Source of the DNA: Syntrophomonadaceae bacterium | GTDB taxonomy: Bacteria > Bacillota > Dethiobacteria > DTU022 > UBA8154 | Assembly: GCA_003556225.1 (NCBI GenBank) | Contig: PWRN01000058.1 | Span: 1-49,357, forward strand | Direction of reading: 5' to 3' | DNA: 49,357 nucleotides | The notes under the pieces: model-generated | Database searches by the model: none | What the model was told of the DNA's origin: nothing | Seen by the model: the letters and a program-made list of their open reading frames with translations, nothing else | Part shown: one piece after another, positions 12,860 to 22,259 of the stretch | Position numbering within the stretch: position 1 is the first letter of the stretch | Layout: the number at the start of each line of letters is the position of its first letter | Translations under genes and position numbers: made by a program

Positions 12860-13804
12860 TCAAACATCTTGATGATGCCATAAATAGGTCTTCAGTCCCG
12901 GGAAGGGCTTCAACGCTTTCTCGAAATCATCCTGTGCAACGCGGGTCGGATCCTTCTCTTCCAACAAGAGAACATACCGCAAAGCCAGGCGCTGAAGGGC
13001 GTTTCTTTTGTTTTGTTCCGGGATCAGATGGTTGGCAAGCAACTGGCGTATTCTTTCGCCATAACGCGAGAGCAGCATATCGCGGCATCGCCGAAATATT
13101 TTTTCCTCAAGGTGGGGAAAATATGCTTTCATTTCAAGATACCCCATCCAGGGCTTCTGGTGCAGTCTAGAATGAATCGGTTTTCTCCAGCCTTTTAAGT
13201 GGTTATCACATAAGAAACAGAGGTTTCCGCGCCGTTCATTTTTAAAAAAAGGAAATTCGCAAACCCCACACAGTTGGGCCCCATTTTCTAACTTTTGTTT
13301 TTGATAGATAAATGATTTCTCCAGAAGCGATTTGATTGTACTTTGCAGCGCATCGGGAGCATAAAGAAGACATCGCTCAATGGTGTCCTCTTGCAGAGGG
13401 CTGATCCGAATTCTGGCCTGGTCCCGGGATGAAAGGTTCTTCCTTGCACCGCGCAAAGATTGACCTTCCGATAACTTTTCTACCGTTTTCCCCGGGTTTT
13501 TCCCCAGCGGAAAATCCTCATTCCGGAAGCGAATATCTTCAATGATTTTTTCACCGGCGGCCCGGTTAAAATCTTCGATTATTTTTATTTTTAAATACGT
13601 CAGGTGATGCAACCACGCGCTGTCTTTTACTGCAATGATCAGTTTTTTGTCTCGAATCGTTACGGGCCTGGTATGCCTTGCAATATGATGACCAACAACA
13701 TTATACCACGTATTTAAAAAAAAATGCTTCTCCAACTGTATTTTTAGCCCGCTATTTCCCAGGTACCGATCCAATGACTCGCCGAAGTGTTCCATCTCGT
13801 TCAT
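12860..13804 (-). CDS. DUF721 (DciA-like) domain protein with a C-terminal CxxC...CxxC extension
   Basis: N-terminus LNTWYNVVGHHIARHTRPVTIRDKKLIIAVKDSAWLHHLTYLKIKIIEDFN is DUF721-like; LCGVCEF...LCFLCDNHL resembles a zinc ribbon. ATG overlaps the recF stop (ATGA). Confidence 0.8.
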   Translation of the reverse strand: MNEMEHFGESLDRYLGNSGLKIQLEKHFFLNTWYNVVGHHIARHTRPVTIRDKKLIIAVKDSAWLHHLTYLKIKIIEDFNRAAGEKIIEDIRFRNEDFPLGKNPGKTVEKLSEGQSLRGARKNLSSRDQARIRISPLQEDTIERCLLYAPDALQSTIKSLLEKSFIYQKQKLENGAQLCGVCEFPFFKNERRGNLCFLCDNHLKGWRKPIHSRLHQKPWMGYLEMKAYFPHLEEKIFRRCRDMLLSRYGERIRQLLANHLIPEQNKRNALQRLALRYVLLLEEKDPTRVAQDDFEKALKPFPGLKTYLWHHQDV

Positions 13805-14925
13805 ATTTCCTTCACCTGTCCCTTCTCCACCGACAGGAAATAACAATTATTGAAGCGTGTCAAAAAATTATCCATATATTTTTCTTTTCGTGTTATGGTA
13901 AGAAATACCTGCCCGGCTTCTTCAAAAAGTGTATAACACTTCTCCCGGCGAATTTCATCCAATTCAGAAAATATATCATCCAACAAAAACAACGGTTTTT
14001 TCCCCATTTCCTTGTAATATTGAACCTGTGCGGCTTTAAGCGCGATGACAATGCCCCGCTGCTGTCCGTGAGAGGCAAAACGCCGGGCATCACGATGATT
14101 TAATAAAAAGATCATATCGTCTTTGTGGGGTCCCGCCAAGGAAAACCCTCTTTCTCTTTCTTTGCCTTCTACTCGTGACAATTCTCCCCAAAAAATTTTT
14201 TCGACCGTCTCAACTTTTCCCAGGGACTGACAAGTGCAGCCCAGGCTCTCATAAACAATTTCGAGGTCTGGCTCATGCTCAAATAAGCGTTGATAATGTT
14301 CTCCTGCTAAACGGTTCCAGTTGCGCACGAATTCACCTCTGCGCTGGATCAGGCGGCTGCCAAAATAAACGATCTGCTCGTTCCAGGGGCGCAGCAAAGC
14401 ATCCGGGGATACGCCCGGGCGACGAGTTTTTAATAAACGATTTTTTTGAAAGAGCGCCTTTTTATAACGCTGCAGGTAACCCGCATAAAGGGGATCCCCC
14501 TGGCCAATTTCCATATCCATATATTTCCTTCTTTCCTCGGGCCCCCGTCTCACCAACTCTAAGTCTTCAGGTACAAAGAACACTACCGGGAACAATAATT
14601 CTGACGAAAGATGACGTCCTGCCCGGCCGTTGGTTTTATGAACCTTGCGTTGCTTGGCCATCTCATATCCCACTTCTACTTGGTACAGTCTTTCTTCTAA
14701 AAAAACAAGCCCTTTTAAGTAATAATAAGGGCTTTGCCAGAATACTAGATCGTGTTCCCGATGAGTTCTGTAAGATTTTCCAAAACAGAGGACATAAATC
14801 GATTCCAAGAGATTACTTTTTCCCTGTCCGTTAGCGCCCTGTACAATAAAAACACCCGGTTTAAATGTTAATTCCTGGTGCTTGTAATTACGGAAGTTTA
14901 CCACCTGCAGGTCTTTAAGATACAA
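13801..14925 (-). CDS. recF: DNA replication/repair protein RecF
   Basis: MYLKDLQVVNFRNYKHQELTFKPGVFIVQGANGQGKSNLLESIYVLCFGKSYR; LLDDIFSELDEIRR. Confidence 0.97.
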   Translation of the reverse strand: MYLKDLQVVNFRNYKHQELTFKPGVFIVQGANGQGKSNLLESIYVLCFGKSYRTHREHDLVFWQSPYYYLKGLVFLEERLYQVEVGYEMAKQRKVHKTNGRAGRHLSSELLFPVVFFVPEDLELVRRGPEERRKYMDMEIGQGDPLYAGYLQRYKKALFQKNRLLKTRRPGVSPDALLRPWNEQIVYFGSRLIQRRGEFVRNWNRLAGEHYQRLFEHEPDLEIVYESLGCTCQSLGKVETVEKIFWGELSRVEGKERERGFSLAGPHKDDMIFLLNHRDARRFASHGQQRGIVIALKAAQVQYYKEMGKKPLFLLDDIFSELDEIRREKCYTLFEEAGQVFLTITRKEKYMDNFLTRFNNCYFLSVEKGQVKEI

Positions 14926-14973
14926 GTTAACACCTGCCTTTTTATGACGGGCTTGAAAAAATTTTTGAAATAT

Positions 14974-16119
14974 TTAATGGTCTTTCTTGTCTACCTTAAT
15001 TGGAAGAACCAGGTAACGATAGCGGGATACATCCCCTTCACTGCCGCAGTTAAAAATACACGGCCCTAAGAATCCATTAAAATCGATAACAATGGATTCT
15101 CTTCCAATAACCCGCAATGGATCCAAAAAATACCGTGCATTGATAAGAATTTCCTCCAGATCATCACCTTCTTTTTTTATTAATTCCAGTTCTTCATCCA
15201 TTCTGCCCATTTCCGAGCCTGCCTTAACTTTAAGAACATTGTCCTCTATTTGTAGAGAGATCATATGATTATAACCCTGGGCCAACAACAAGGCACGACC
15301 GATTGTTTGTTCCAATAATTCTTTACCAACGGTTATACGTGTTTGATAGTTCACAGGAAATACATTGATCAAGTTTGGATATCTGTCTTCTAAAAGCCTC
15401 ATATAAAAAGTAAACTCTCTATACGTAAAAATTATTTCATGATCTTTAAAATATCCATTTATCCTTTCTTCGCCCTTATCAATGATTCGCAACAGTTCAT
15501 GTAAACTTTTTCCCGGGACCAGCAGCCGGAAAGTAGCACCCCTTTCTTCTATACTCACCTGCTGTTGCAAACAGGCCAGCCTATATGTATCCGACGCCAA
15601 ACACGTCAGTAAATTTTGTTCATCTTTTTCCATAAGAATTCCTCGAAAAGGCGGTTTGCTCTCATCGCTAGAGACGGCAAAAATAACTTTTTTAAATATA
15701 TTCTTAAATTCATCAGATGATAAAGATATCATGGTCCACTTCTTCCACTCTTCTCCTGGAGTAAAGGAGGGAAACTCCTGGCTGTTCATCCCGTATAGAA
15801 AAAATCTAGCTTTACCGCTCTTTATTTCCGTTCGATAGGTTTCTTGATCCACGGTAATTTCCACCATTGGGGAGGGAAGCTGGCGCAAAATATCCACAAA
15901 TTTAACGGGTAGAACAGTGCTGCCCTGACCGTCAATCTGCGCGTCTTTATTGGACGATCGAACACCAATATCCAGGTTTGTGGAGGAAAAAAAGAGTTCA
16001 TCCTTTTCCGCTTCAATTAAAATGCCATTAATAACGGGTATTGTTGAACGGACAGGTACAGTTCGTTCAACAATGGAAAGAATCTCTAATAAACTATTGC
16101 AGTTGGCAATAATATGCAT
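14974..16119 (-). CDS. dnaN: DNA polymerase III beta subunit (sliding clamp)
   Basis: 381 aa; LLEILSIVERTVPVRSTIPVINGILIEAEKDELFFSSTNLDIG; C-terminus CIFNCGSEGDVSRYRYLVLPIKV. Confidence 0.98.
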   Translation of the reverse strand: MHIIANCNSLLEILSIVERTVPVRSTIPVINGILIEAEKDELFFSSTNLDIGVRSSNKDAQIDGQGSTVLPVKFVDILRQLPSPMVEITVDQETYRTEIKSGKARFFLYGMNSQEFPSFTPGEEWKKWTMISLSSDEFKNIFKKVIFAVSSDESKPPFRGILMEKDEQNLLTCLASDTYRLACLQQQVSIEERGATFRLLVPGKSLHELLRIIDKGEERINGYFKDHEIIFTYREFTFYMRLLEDRYPNLINVFPVNYQTRITVGKELLEQTIGRALLLAQGYNHMISLQIEDNVLKVKAGSEMGRMDEELELIKKEGDDLEEILINARYFLDPLRVIGRESIVIDFNGFLGPCIFNCGSEGDVSRYRYLVLPIKVDKKDH

Positions 16120-16153
16120 AAACAGTCACCCCGTCTTTCGCATCTTCAACTTT

Positions 16154-16431
16154 TTATCCACATTATTTTACACTCGAAGATTTACTATAAATATTTAATA
16201 TATAAAGATTTAGAAACAGTAAGGCGTTGTAAAATGTGCATAAATAATAGGAGTAATGATGGTAGTGGTATTATTTATGCACAACAAGCTGTGTATAAAT
16301 AGAGATTTTTTTCCAGAGAATTCACAGGTTTTACAGTTGAAGCATGGAAAATAATCGTTTAATCACAAAAGAGAATAAATTATGCACAGAAATTTAAATA
16401 GTTATCCACATTTAGAGTTAGTTAGAGTTAG
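16154..16431. other. oriC: Origin of replication, dnaA-dnaN intergenic DnaA-box cluster (oriC part 1)
   Basis: TTATCCACA at 16154-16162 and 16402-16410; TTATGCACA at 16275-16283 and 16380-16388; reverse-complement TGTGCATAA 16235-16243 and TGTGTATAA 16290-16298; AT-rich context. Confidence 0.85.
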
Positions 16432-16461
16432 AAAGATCTGCAACTGGAGGATAATACGTAT

Positions 16462-17847
16462 TCAATAATTGAGAAGTTCTTTGATTTCTTTGATAGAGAG
16501 CAATATTTTATCATCTTTAACCATGTCGGATAGAATTTTCTTGTGGGAATGCATGACGGTTGTATGGTCTTTACCGCCAAATTCTTCTCCAATTTTTGGA
16601 AGTGACTGTTCCGTTAATTCTCGACAAAGATACATGGCGATCTGACGGGGAATGGTCACGTTTTGAGTTCTTTTCTTTGATTTTAAATCGTCGGGGTGGA
16701 GATTAAAATATGAAGCGGTTGTGTTAATGATGGTGTGAGCGCTCAAGTTATTTTTTTTCTTACTGGACAGAAAATCTTTCAAGGACTCTTCCGCAAGCCT
16801 CAATGTAATCGGTTTATCTTCCAGGGAAGCATAAGCAATAATGCGGATTAAAGCGCCTTCAAGTTCCCTGATGTTCGTCTCGATTTTTTGTGCGATGTAC
16901 ATGATTACTTCATCAGGAACAGATATTCCTTCATGAGAGCTTTTTTTCCTGAGGATAGCTACACGCGTTTCCAGGTCAGGTGTTTGAATATCGGTAATTA
17001 AACCCCATTCAAATCTTGAACGGAGTCGATCCTCTAAGGTTGGGATTTCTTTTGGGGGACGGTCACTGGAAATCACAATTTGTTTGTTGTTTTCATGGAG
17101 CGCATTAAAGGTGTGAAAAAACTCTTCCTGGGTCTGTTCTTTTCCGGCCAGGAATTGAATATCGTCAATGAGTAAAATATCAATATTTCGATATTTATTG
17201 CGGAATTCTAAGGTTTTGTTGTCTCTTATCGAGTTGATAAAGTGGTTGGTGAATTTTTCAGAAGAAAGATATTCAATGTTATTACTGGTACTGTGAGAAA
17301 TAACGTAATGGCCGATTGCATGCATGAGGTGGGTTTTACCTAGCCCTACACCGCCATAAATAAAAAGAGGGTTATATGCCCTGGATGGTGCTTCGGCGAC
17401 GGCAAGAGAAGCAGCATGTGCGAGCCTGTTACTTCCGCCGATCACAAAGCTTTCGAACGTGTATTTAGGGTTTAACCAGTTACAGATACGGGAAAGATCT
17501 TTATGGTTTCTTTTCACATGATCAAAAGTGGGAGAGGAAGCATGAGGGGCTTGACTTTTCGTGGGTTTAGATCCGTCGGGTTGAAAAAAATTGACGTTTT
17601 GCGGTGTAACAAAGTGAATTTCACAATCCAAGTCGCTGACCTTCTGTAAAATCGAAGCGATTGTTTTCTGGTAATGATTTTGTAACCAATCACGGGTAAA
17701 TTCATTGGGTACTTCCACAATGATGGTATTATTTTGGAAAGCTAAAGGGCGAGTTGTTTTTAGCCAGGTTTCAAAACTGGGCTTACTGAGAACTTTTTCC
17801 ATTTCCCACAAGACGGAGCGCCAAATAGACGATAATCTTTCTTCCAT
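16462..17847 (-). CDS. dnaA: Chromosomal replication initiator protein DnaA
   Basis: [67 protein letters not shown]. Confidence 0.99.
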   Translation of the reverse strand: MEERLSSIWRSVLWEMEKVLSKPSFETWLKTTRPLAFQNNTIIVEVPNEFTRDWLQNHYQKTIASILQKVSDLDCEIHFVTPQNVNFFQPDGSKPTKSQAPHASSPTFDHVKRNHKDLSRICNWLNPKYTFESFVIGGSNRLAHAASLAVAEAPSRAYNPLFIYGGVGLGKTHLMHAIGHYVISHSTSNNIEYLSSEKFTNHFINSIRDNKTLEFRNKYRNIDILLIDDIQFLAGKEQTQEEFFHTFNALHENNKQIVISSDRPPKEIPTLEDRLRSRFEWGLITDIQTPDLETRVAILRKKSSHEGISVPDEVIMYIAQKIETNIRELEGALIRIIAYASLEDKPITLRLAEESLKDFLSSKKKNNLSAHTIINTTASYFNLHPDDLKSKKRTQNVTIPRQIAMYLCRELTEQSLPKIGEEFGGKDHTTVMHSHKKILSDMVKDDKILLSIKEIKELLNY

Positions 17848-17865
17848 AAAAATACCTCCAAGAAA

Positions 17866-17941
17866 TTATCCACAAAAAGAAAAAGTTTTCCACATTATCT
17901 GTGGAAAAGTGTCATCAAAAAAGTAAAGGAAATTATCCACA
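17866..17941. other. oriC: Origin of replication, DnaA boxes upstream of dnaA (oriC part 2)
   Basis: TTATCCACA 17866-17874, TTTTCCACA 17886-17894, TGTGGAAAA (reverse) 17900-17908, TTATCCACA 17933-17941. Confidence 0.85.
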
Positions 17942-18198
17942 AAGATATCATAGCAAAAATCTAAAGGGGGTGCAATATAAAACCAGCCAGAAAAAAAGAA
18001 AAAATATTTAATGTTTGCATTACTTGGATAATTATAAAAATTTTACTAGGTTATGATCCGTTATCCTGAAGAAAAGTAATTTATGGCTGCATTCCTAACT
18101 CGTTGGTGCAAAGCAAAAGTAAAAAACAGTGGCCAGGTAAAAACAATGGATTTAGCATTCAGCAGAGCAAGTAAAAATGCATAAAAAGGCCGGTTCTG

Positions 18199-18228
18199 TT
18201 GACACCTTTTTAAAAGATCAGTTATAAT
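18199..18228 (+). promoter_or_regulatory. Promoter of the rpmH operon
   Basis: TTGACA (18199-18204) - 18 nt - TATAAT (18223-18228). Confidence 0.85.
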
Positions 18229-18302
18229 GAGTTTCAGAGTTTCAGGTGATGTTTAGTACATATGGCAGATCACGTAGAATTTAAGAGAAGAGAGAGGGTC
18301 GC

Positions 18303-18440
18303 ATGGTTAAAAGAACATATCAACCCAAGAAAAGAAAACGGAAAAAGTTGCACGGATTTAGAAAGCGCATGAGAACAATAGCGGGGCAAAAGATCATCGC
18401 GAACAGAAGAAAAAAAGCCAGAAAAAGAATTTCTGCATGA
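18303..18440 (+). CDS. rpmH: 50S ribosomal protein L34
   Basis: [45 protein letters not shown], 45 aa; below the ORF-track length cutoff. Confidence 0.98.
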   Translation: MVKRTYQPKKRKRKKLHGFRKRMRTIAGQKIIANRRKKARKRISA

Positions 18441-18449
18441 TGGCTGAAA

Positions 18450-18827
18450 ATGGAACCCATGGAACCCATGGAAGCAAAGAAAGCATCTCCCTCGAAAATT
18501 AACAGGTTAAAAAAGAATTATCTTTTCCGGCAGGTTTACAACCAAGGAAAATCCCTGGCGACCCCGCGAACTGTTTTGCTGTTCAGAAAGAATGAAGAGA
18601 ATGTGAATCGTCTGGGAATTACTGTAAGTAAAAAGGTCGGGAAGAGTGTCGTGAGGCACCGCGTTAAGAGGTTATACTCGGAAGCATTTCGTAGTTTGCA
18701 AGAACAAATTAATTACAAGGGATTTGACTTTGTGATTATCGCCAGAAAAAAGGCCAGCCATTTAACCTACCATGAAGCTTCTGAAGATTTACAAAAATTG
18801 TTGAAGAGAGGAAAATTTATTTCATGA
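18450..18827 (+). CDS. rnpA: Ribonuclease P protein component
   Basis: LKKNYLFRQVYNQGKSLATPRTVLLF...NRLGITVSKKVGKSVVRHRVKRLYSEAFR. Confidence 0.96.
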   Translation: MEPMEPMEAKKASPSKINRLKKNYLFRQVYNQGKSLATPRTVLLFRKNEENVNRLGITVSKKVGKSVVRHRVKRLYSEAFRSLQEQINYKGFDFVIIARKKASHLTYHEASEDLQKLLKRGKFIS

Positions 18828-19048
18828 GGAAGATGGTTCTTGCAATGATTTGGCTCTATCGCCAGCTGATCTCTCCTCTCTTCGCTTCGCGTTGCCGCTT
18901 TTATCCATCTTGCTCCCAATACTGCTATGAAGCCGTGGAGCACTATGGGGTCATAAAGGGGCTTCTTTTAGGTGGAAAGCGTTTAGCAAAGTGTCATCCC
19001 TTTTCAGCGGGAGGCTACGACCCGCTTAGAGCAGATAAATCAAGCTAA
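18824..19048 (+). CDS. yidD: Membrane protein insertion efficiency factor YidD
   Basis: IWLYRQLISPLFASRCRFYPSCSQYCYEAVEHYGVIKGLLLGGKRLAKCHPFSAGGYDP. Confidence 0.96.
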   Translation: MRKMVLAMIWLYRQLISPLFASRCRFYPSCSQYCYEAVEHYGVIKGLLLGGKRLAKCHPFSAGGYDPLRADKSS

Positions 19049-19113
19049 ATATTATTTAGCCGCATCAAAAAAGGACAATAAGTTGTTTAGGAAAGTGGGA
19101 GGAAAACCCTATA

Positions 19114-20010
19114 ATGGAAATTTTTAATACGCTCTCTCTGTGGATTAATGAAATTTTAAGCTTTTTTTTCGGTTTGACGAACAATTATGGATTGGCCATT
19201 ATTATGCTGGCAATCTTGGTAAATATTGTTACTTTCCCTCTCACCAGGAAACAAATCCAATCATCCAAAAAATTGCAGCAGGTCCAGCCGGAATTAAAGA
19301 AAATACAGGAAAAATATCGAAACGATAAAGAAAAACTCAACCGGGCTACCATGGAATTTATGAAGGAGAACAAGGTTAACCCCCTGGGAGGATGTTTGCC
19401 GCTGCTGGTGCAATTCCCCATTATCATTGCCGTATTTAACCTGCTCCGAGAACCAGAAAACATCATTATGCAGACCATTGAAAATTTTAGCCCCTATTTT
19501 TTTAACCTGGATCTGATGGGCTTAAAACTGGCGCTGGACCTAACGCAACCAGACCCCTCTTATATTCTGCCCATTCTTGCTGCTGCAGGCACATTTTTTC
19601 ACCAACGGCTGGTCATGACCGACCCCAAGCAAAGAATGCTTATGTATATTTTCCCGGTCATGATTTTAGTTATTAGTGTGAGCTTTCCAGCCGGGTTGGT
19701 CCTTTATTGGCTGACTAACTCCATGTTCTCCGTGGGCAACCACTTTATCATTAAGACATCTTCGGAGAAGCCAGTGGGACAGAAGGAAGAAAAAGGGAAA
19801 AAAATTGAATCTGAAAAAGAACGATCCTCCAGTCAGGAAAATGATGCAGGAGAGAAAGCAGATAATGGAAGCGCAGTTAGGAAAGAGACCGCCGTAGAGC
19901 AGACACCAAGGAGATCAAAAAGCAAGAAAAAGACTGCCCCCTCGGAAGCCTCCGTGCGCAAGAAGAAGACTTCCAAGAGTAAAAAGAAAGGGGCTGGAAA
20001 ATCGAAATGA
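19114..20010 (+). CDS. yidC: Membrane protein insertase YidC/SpoIIIJ with a long Lys-rich C-terminal tail
   Basis: NYGLAIIMLAILVNIVTFPLTRKQIQSSKKLQQVQPELKKIQEKYRNDKEKLNRATMEFMKENKVNPLGGCLPLLVQFPI. Confidence 0.95.
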   Translation: MEIFNTLSLWINEILSFFFGLTNNYGLAIIMLAILVNIVTFPLTRKQIQSSKKLQQVQPELKKIQEKYRNDKEKLNRATMEFMKENKVNPLGGCLPLLVQFPIIIAVFNLLREPENIIMQTIENFSPYFFNLDLMGLKLALDLTQPDPSYILPILAAAGTFFHQRLVMTDPKQRMLMYIFPVMILVISVSFPAGLVLYWLTNSMFSVGNHFIIKTSSEKPVGQKEEKGKKIESEKERSSSQENDAGEKADNGSAVRKETAVEQTPRRSKSKKKTAPSEASVRKKKTSKSKKKGAGKSK

Positions 20011-20645
20011 ATTCGGTCGAAGTCAGCGCCAAAACGGTTGAAGAAGCTGTAGCAGAGGGACTTAAATCTCTGGGCGTTAAAAAGGATAATGTCAACATCG
20101 AAGTATTAAGTGAGCCCTCGCAGGGGATCCTGAAACTGCTGGGTTCCAATAAGCCTGCCAAGGTGCGCTTGATCGTGCGGCGGGAGTCTGAAGAATATAT
20201 TATGGACTTTTTGCAAGATCTGGTAGAAAGAATGGGCGTCCGAGGAGAAATTGTAAAACAGAATGCCCGGGAAAACAGTGATTCGGGGCTGATTAATTTA
20301 GAAGTGGTCGGAGAAAACCTGGGTGTTTTGATCGGAAAAAGGGGAAACACCCTTAACGCCATTCAATACCTGGCGAACGTGGTATACCAGCGACAATTTC
20401 AGCTGGAGCGGGGCCGTGTTTTGATTGACATCGAGAACTATCGCTTGAAACGCAAAAAAACCTTGGAACATTTGGCAAAAAGCCTGGCATCAAAAGTAAA
20501 AAGAACCGGGCAAGAAGTCATCTTGGAACCCATGACTCCCCAGGAAAGACGGATTATTCACATCGTCTTAAAAGACAGCAAGGATGTTGTGACTTACAGT
20601 CAAGGGGATGAACCGCACAGAAAGATTGTCATTGCTCCGCGTTAA
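20007..20645 (+). CDS. jag: SpoIIIJ-associated RNA-binding protein Jag (KhpB)
   Basis: Jag-N VEVSAKTVEEAVAEGLKSLGV; KH LGVLIGKRGNTLNAIQYLANVV; R3H LEPMTPQERRIIHIVLKDSKDVVTYSQGDEPHRKIVI. Confidence 0.95.
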   Translation: MNSVEVSAKTVEEAVAEGLKSLGVKKDNVNIEVLSEPSQGILKLLGSNKPAKVRLIVRRESEEYIMDFLQDLVERMGVRGEIVKQNARENSDSGLINLEVVGENLGVLIGKRGNTLNAIQYLANVVYQRQFQLERGRVLIDIENYRLKRKKTLEHLAKSLASKVKRTGQEVILEPMTPQERRIIHIVLKDSKDVVTYSQGDEPHRKIVIAPR

Positions 20646-20666
20646 AGAGAGAATAGAGTTTCTCTG

Positions 20667-20703
20667 CCGCACGAGTCCATGCGTGGTGGAACGTGCGGTT
20701 TTT
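20667..20703 (+). terminator. Intrinsic terminator after jag
   Basis: CCGCACG (20667-20673) ... CGTGCGG (20692-20698) then TTTTT. Confidence 0.75.
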
Positions 20704-20756
20704 GTCTAGAAGCAGCGAATCTTGCTTCCAAGGTGTTGGTCCAGCGCAAATGGAGG

Positions 20757-22205
20757 ATGAAGATCGTGTTAGACCTGGATTATCTAGATAGCCAGGATGA
20801 TACCATTGTAGCGGTCTCCACTCCGCCGGGAGAAGGCGGTATCGGGATTGTGCGTTTAAGCGGCTCCAGGGCCCTGGAAATCGGGTGCTCTCATTTTCGA
20901 CGCAAGCAGGATCTATCTCGGGGAAGCGGTCTAAAACGGGATTTTTCACCGGCCGCGAGAAAGCTTTACCACGGTTACTTTACTGATCAACAAGGAGAAG
21001 CAATTGACGAAATACTCTTTAGCTACATGCCTGGCCCCCATTCTTATACCTGCGAGGATGTTGTAGAAATCAATGCCCACGGGGGTATTCTCTCCATCCG
21101 GAACATCTTAAATGCCCTGATGCACAGCGAAGCAAGGCTGGCAGCTCCTGGAGAGTTTACCCGCAGGGCATATCTAAACGGCCGCATCGATTTGGTTCAG
21201 GCGGAAAGCAATTTAGCGCTCATCCGTGCAAAAACAGAAAAAGGGATGAAAGCGGCGCTCCAGGGTGTTCAGGGGAAGCTTTCAGCAAGCATCTATGATT
21301 TGCGTCGAACGCTTTTAGATATTTCTGCTGAAATCGAAGTTAACGTGGATTTTCCCCATGAGGACGTGGAATGGGAACTGCAGCACCGCGGTGAAATCAT
21401 CAGTCAAGTCCAGGTCTGCAAGGAGCAAGTTGATCGGTTGCGGGAGAGGCATAGAGCTGGGAAAATATTACAGGAGGGGCTCAAGACAGTCATTGCCGGC
21501 AAGCCAAATGTCGGCAAGTCATCCCTCTATAATTACCTGCTTGGTGAAAACAGAGCCCTGGTTACGGATATCCCAGGAACGACAAGAGATCTGCTCAGCG
21601 ATTTTATCAATATTCAAGGCATACCGCTTAAAATAATGGATACAGCGGGTATTCGAGTTGATGGCGACGTGGTTGAACGATTGGGCATGGATATTTCACG
21701 GCATGCGCTTGAAGAGGCGGATCTAATCATCTTTATATTGGACGCCGGCACCGGCATAACCGAAGAGGATCATTATGTTTACCGCACAATGGACGAGATG
21801 GGGGAAGCTTCGCTGATCATCCTGGTTAATAAGATCGATTTAACCACCGGGATGACTCCAGAAGTCATCGGTCAAGGCTTTCAATATGATGGACTGGTCT
21901 ATGCCTCCATTTTAGAAAATATAGGTATGGATGAATTGAAAAGAGCAATTATTGAAAAAACCTATGCGGGAGAAATTCAGGGAGAAGAAGGTGCCTTGGT
22001 GCTGGAGGCCAGGCAGGGAGAACTGCTGCAGCGAGCAGCAGCTTTGCTGCAGGATGCCCTGGTTTCCCTGGAGGGAAACATGCCCATGGATATTATCACC
22101 ATCGATTTGAACCAGGCCTATGAACGACTGGGAGAAATTGTCGGCGAACATATGAAGGGCGACCTGCTGGAGGTGATTTTCGGGCGGTTTTGTATTGGCA
22201 AATAA
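20757..22205 (+). CDS. mnmE: tRNA uridine-5-carboxymethylaminomethyl(34) synthesis GTPase MnmE
   Basis: DTIVAVSTPPGEGGIGIVRLSG; GKPNVGKSSLYNYLLGENRALVTDIPGTTRDLLSD; C-terminal FGRFCIGK. ATG 20757 preferred over the ORF start at 20679. Confidence 0.97.
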   Translation: MKIVLDLDYLDSQDDTIVAVSTPPGEGGIGIVRLSGSRALEIGCSHFRRKQDLSRGSGLKRDFSPAARKLYHGYFTDQQGEAIDEILFSYMPGPHSYTCEDVVEINAHGGILSIRNILNALMHSEARLAAPGEFTRRAYLNGRIDLVQAESNLALIRAKTEKGMKAALQGVQGKLSASIYDLRRTLLDISAEIEVNVDFPHEDVEWELQHRGEIISQVQVCKEQVDRLRERHRAGKILQEGLKTVIAGKPNVGKSSLYNYLLGENRALVTDIPGTTRDLLSDFINIQGIPLKIMDTAGIRVDGDVVERLGMDISRHALEEADLIIFILDAGTGITEEDHYVYRTMDEMGEASLIILVNKIDLTTGMTPEVIGQGFQYDGLVYASILENIGMDELKRAIIEKTYAGEIQGEEGALVLEARQGELLQRAAALLQDALVSLEGNMPMDIITIDLNQAYERLGEIVGEHMKGDLLEVIFGRFCIGK

Positions 22206-22259
22206 ACGGCCTTGAAAATCAGCGGCACCCGACAGCAGCCCCATACTGGAAGGTAATGC

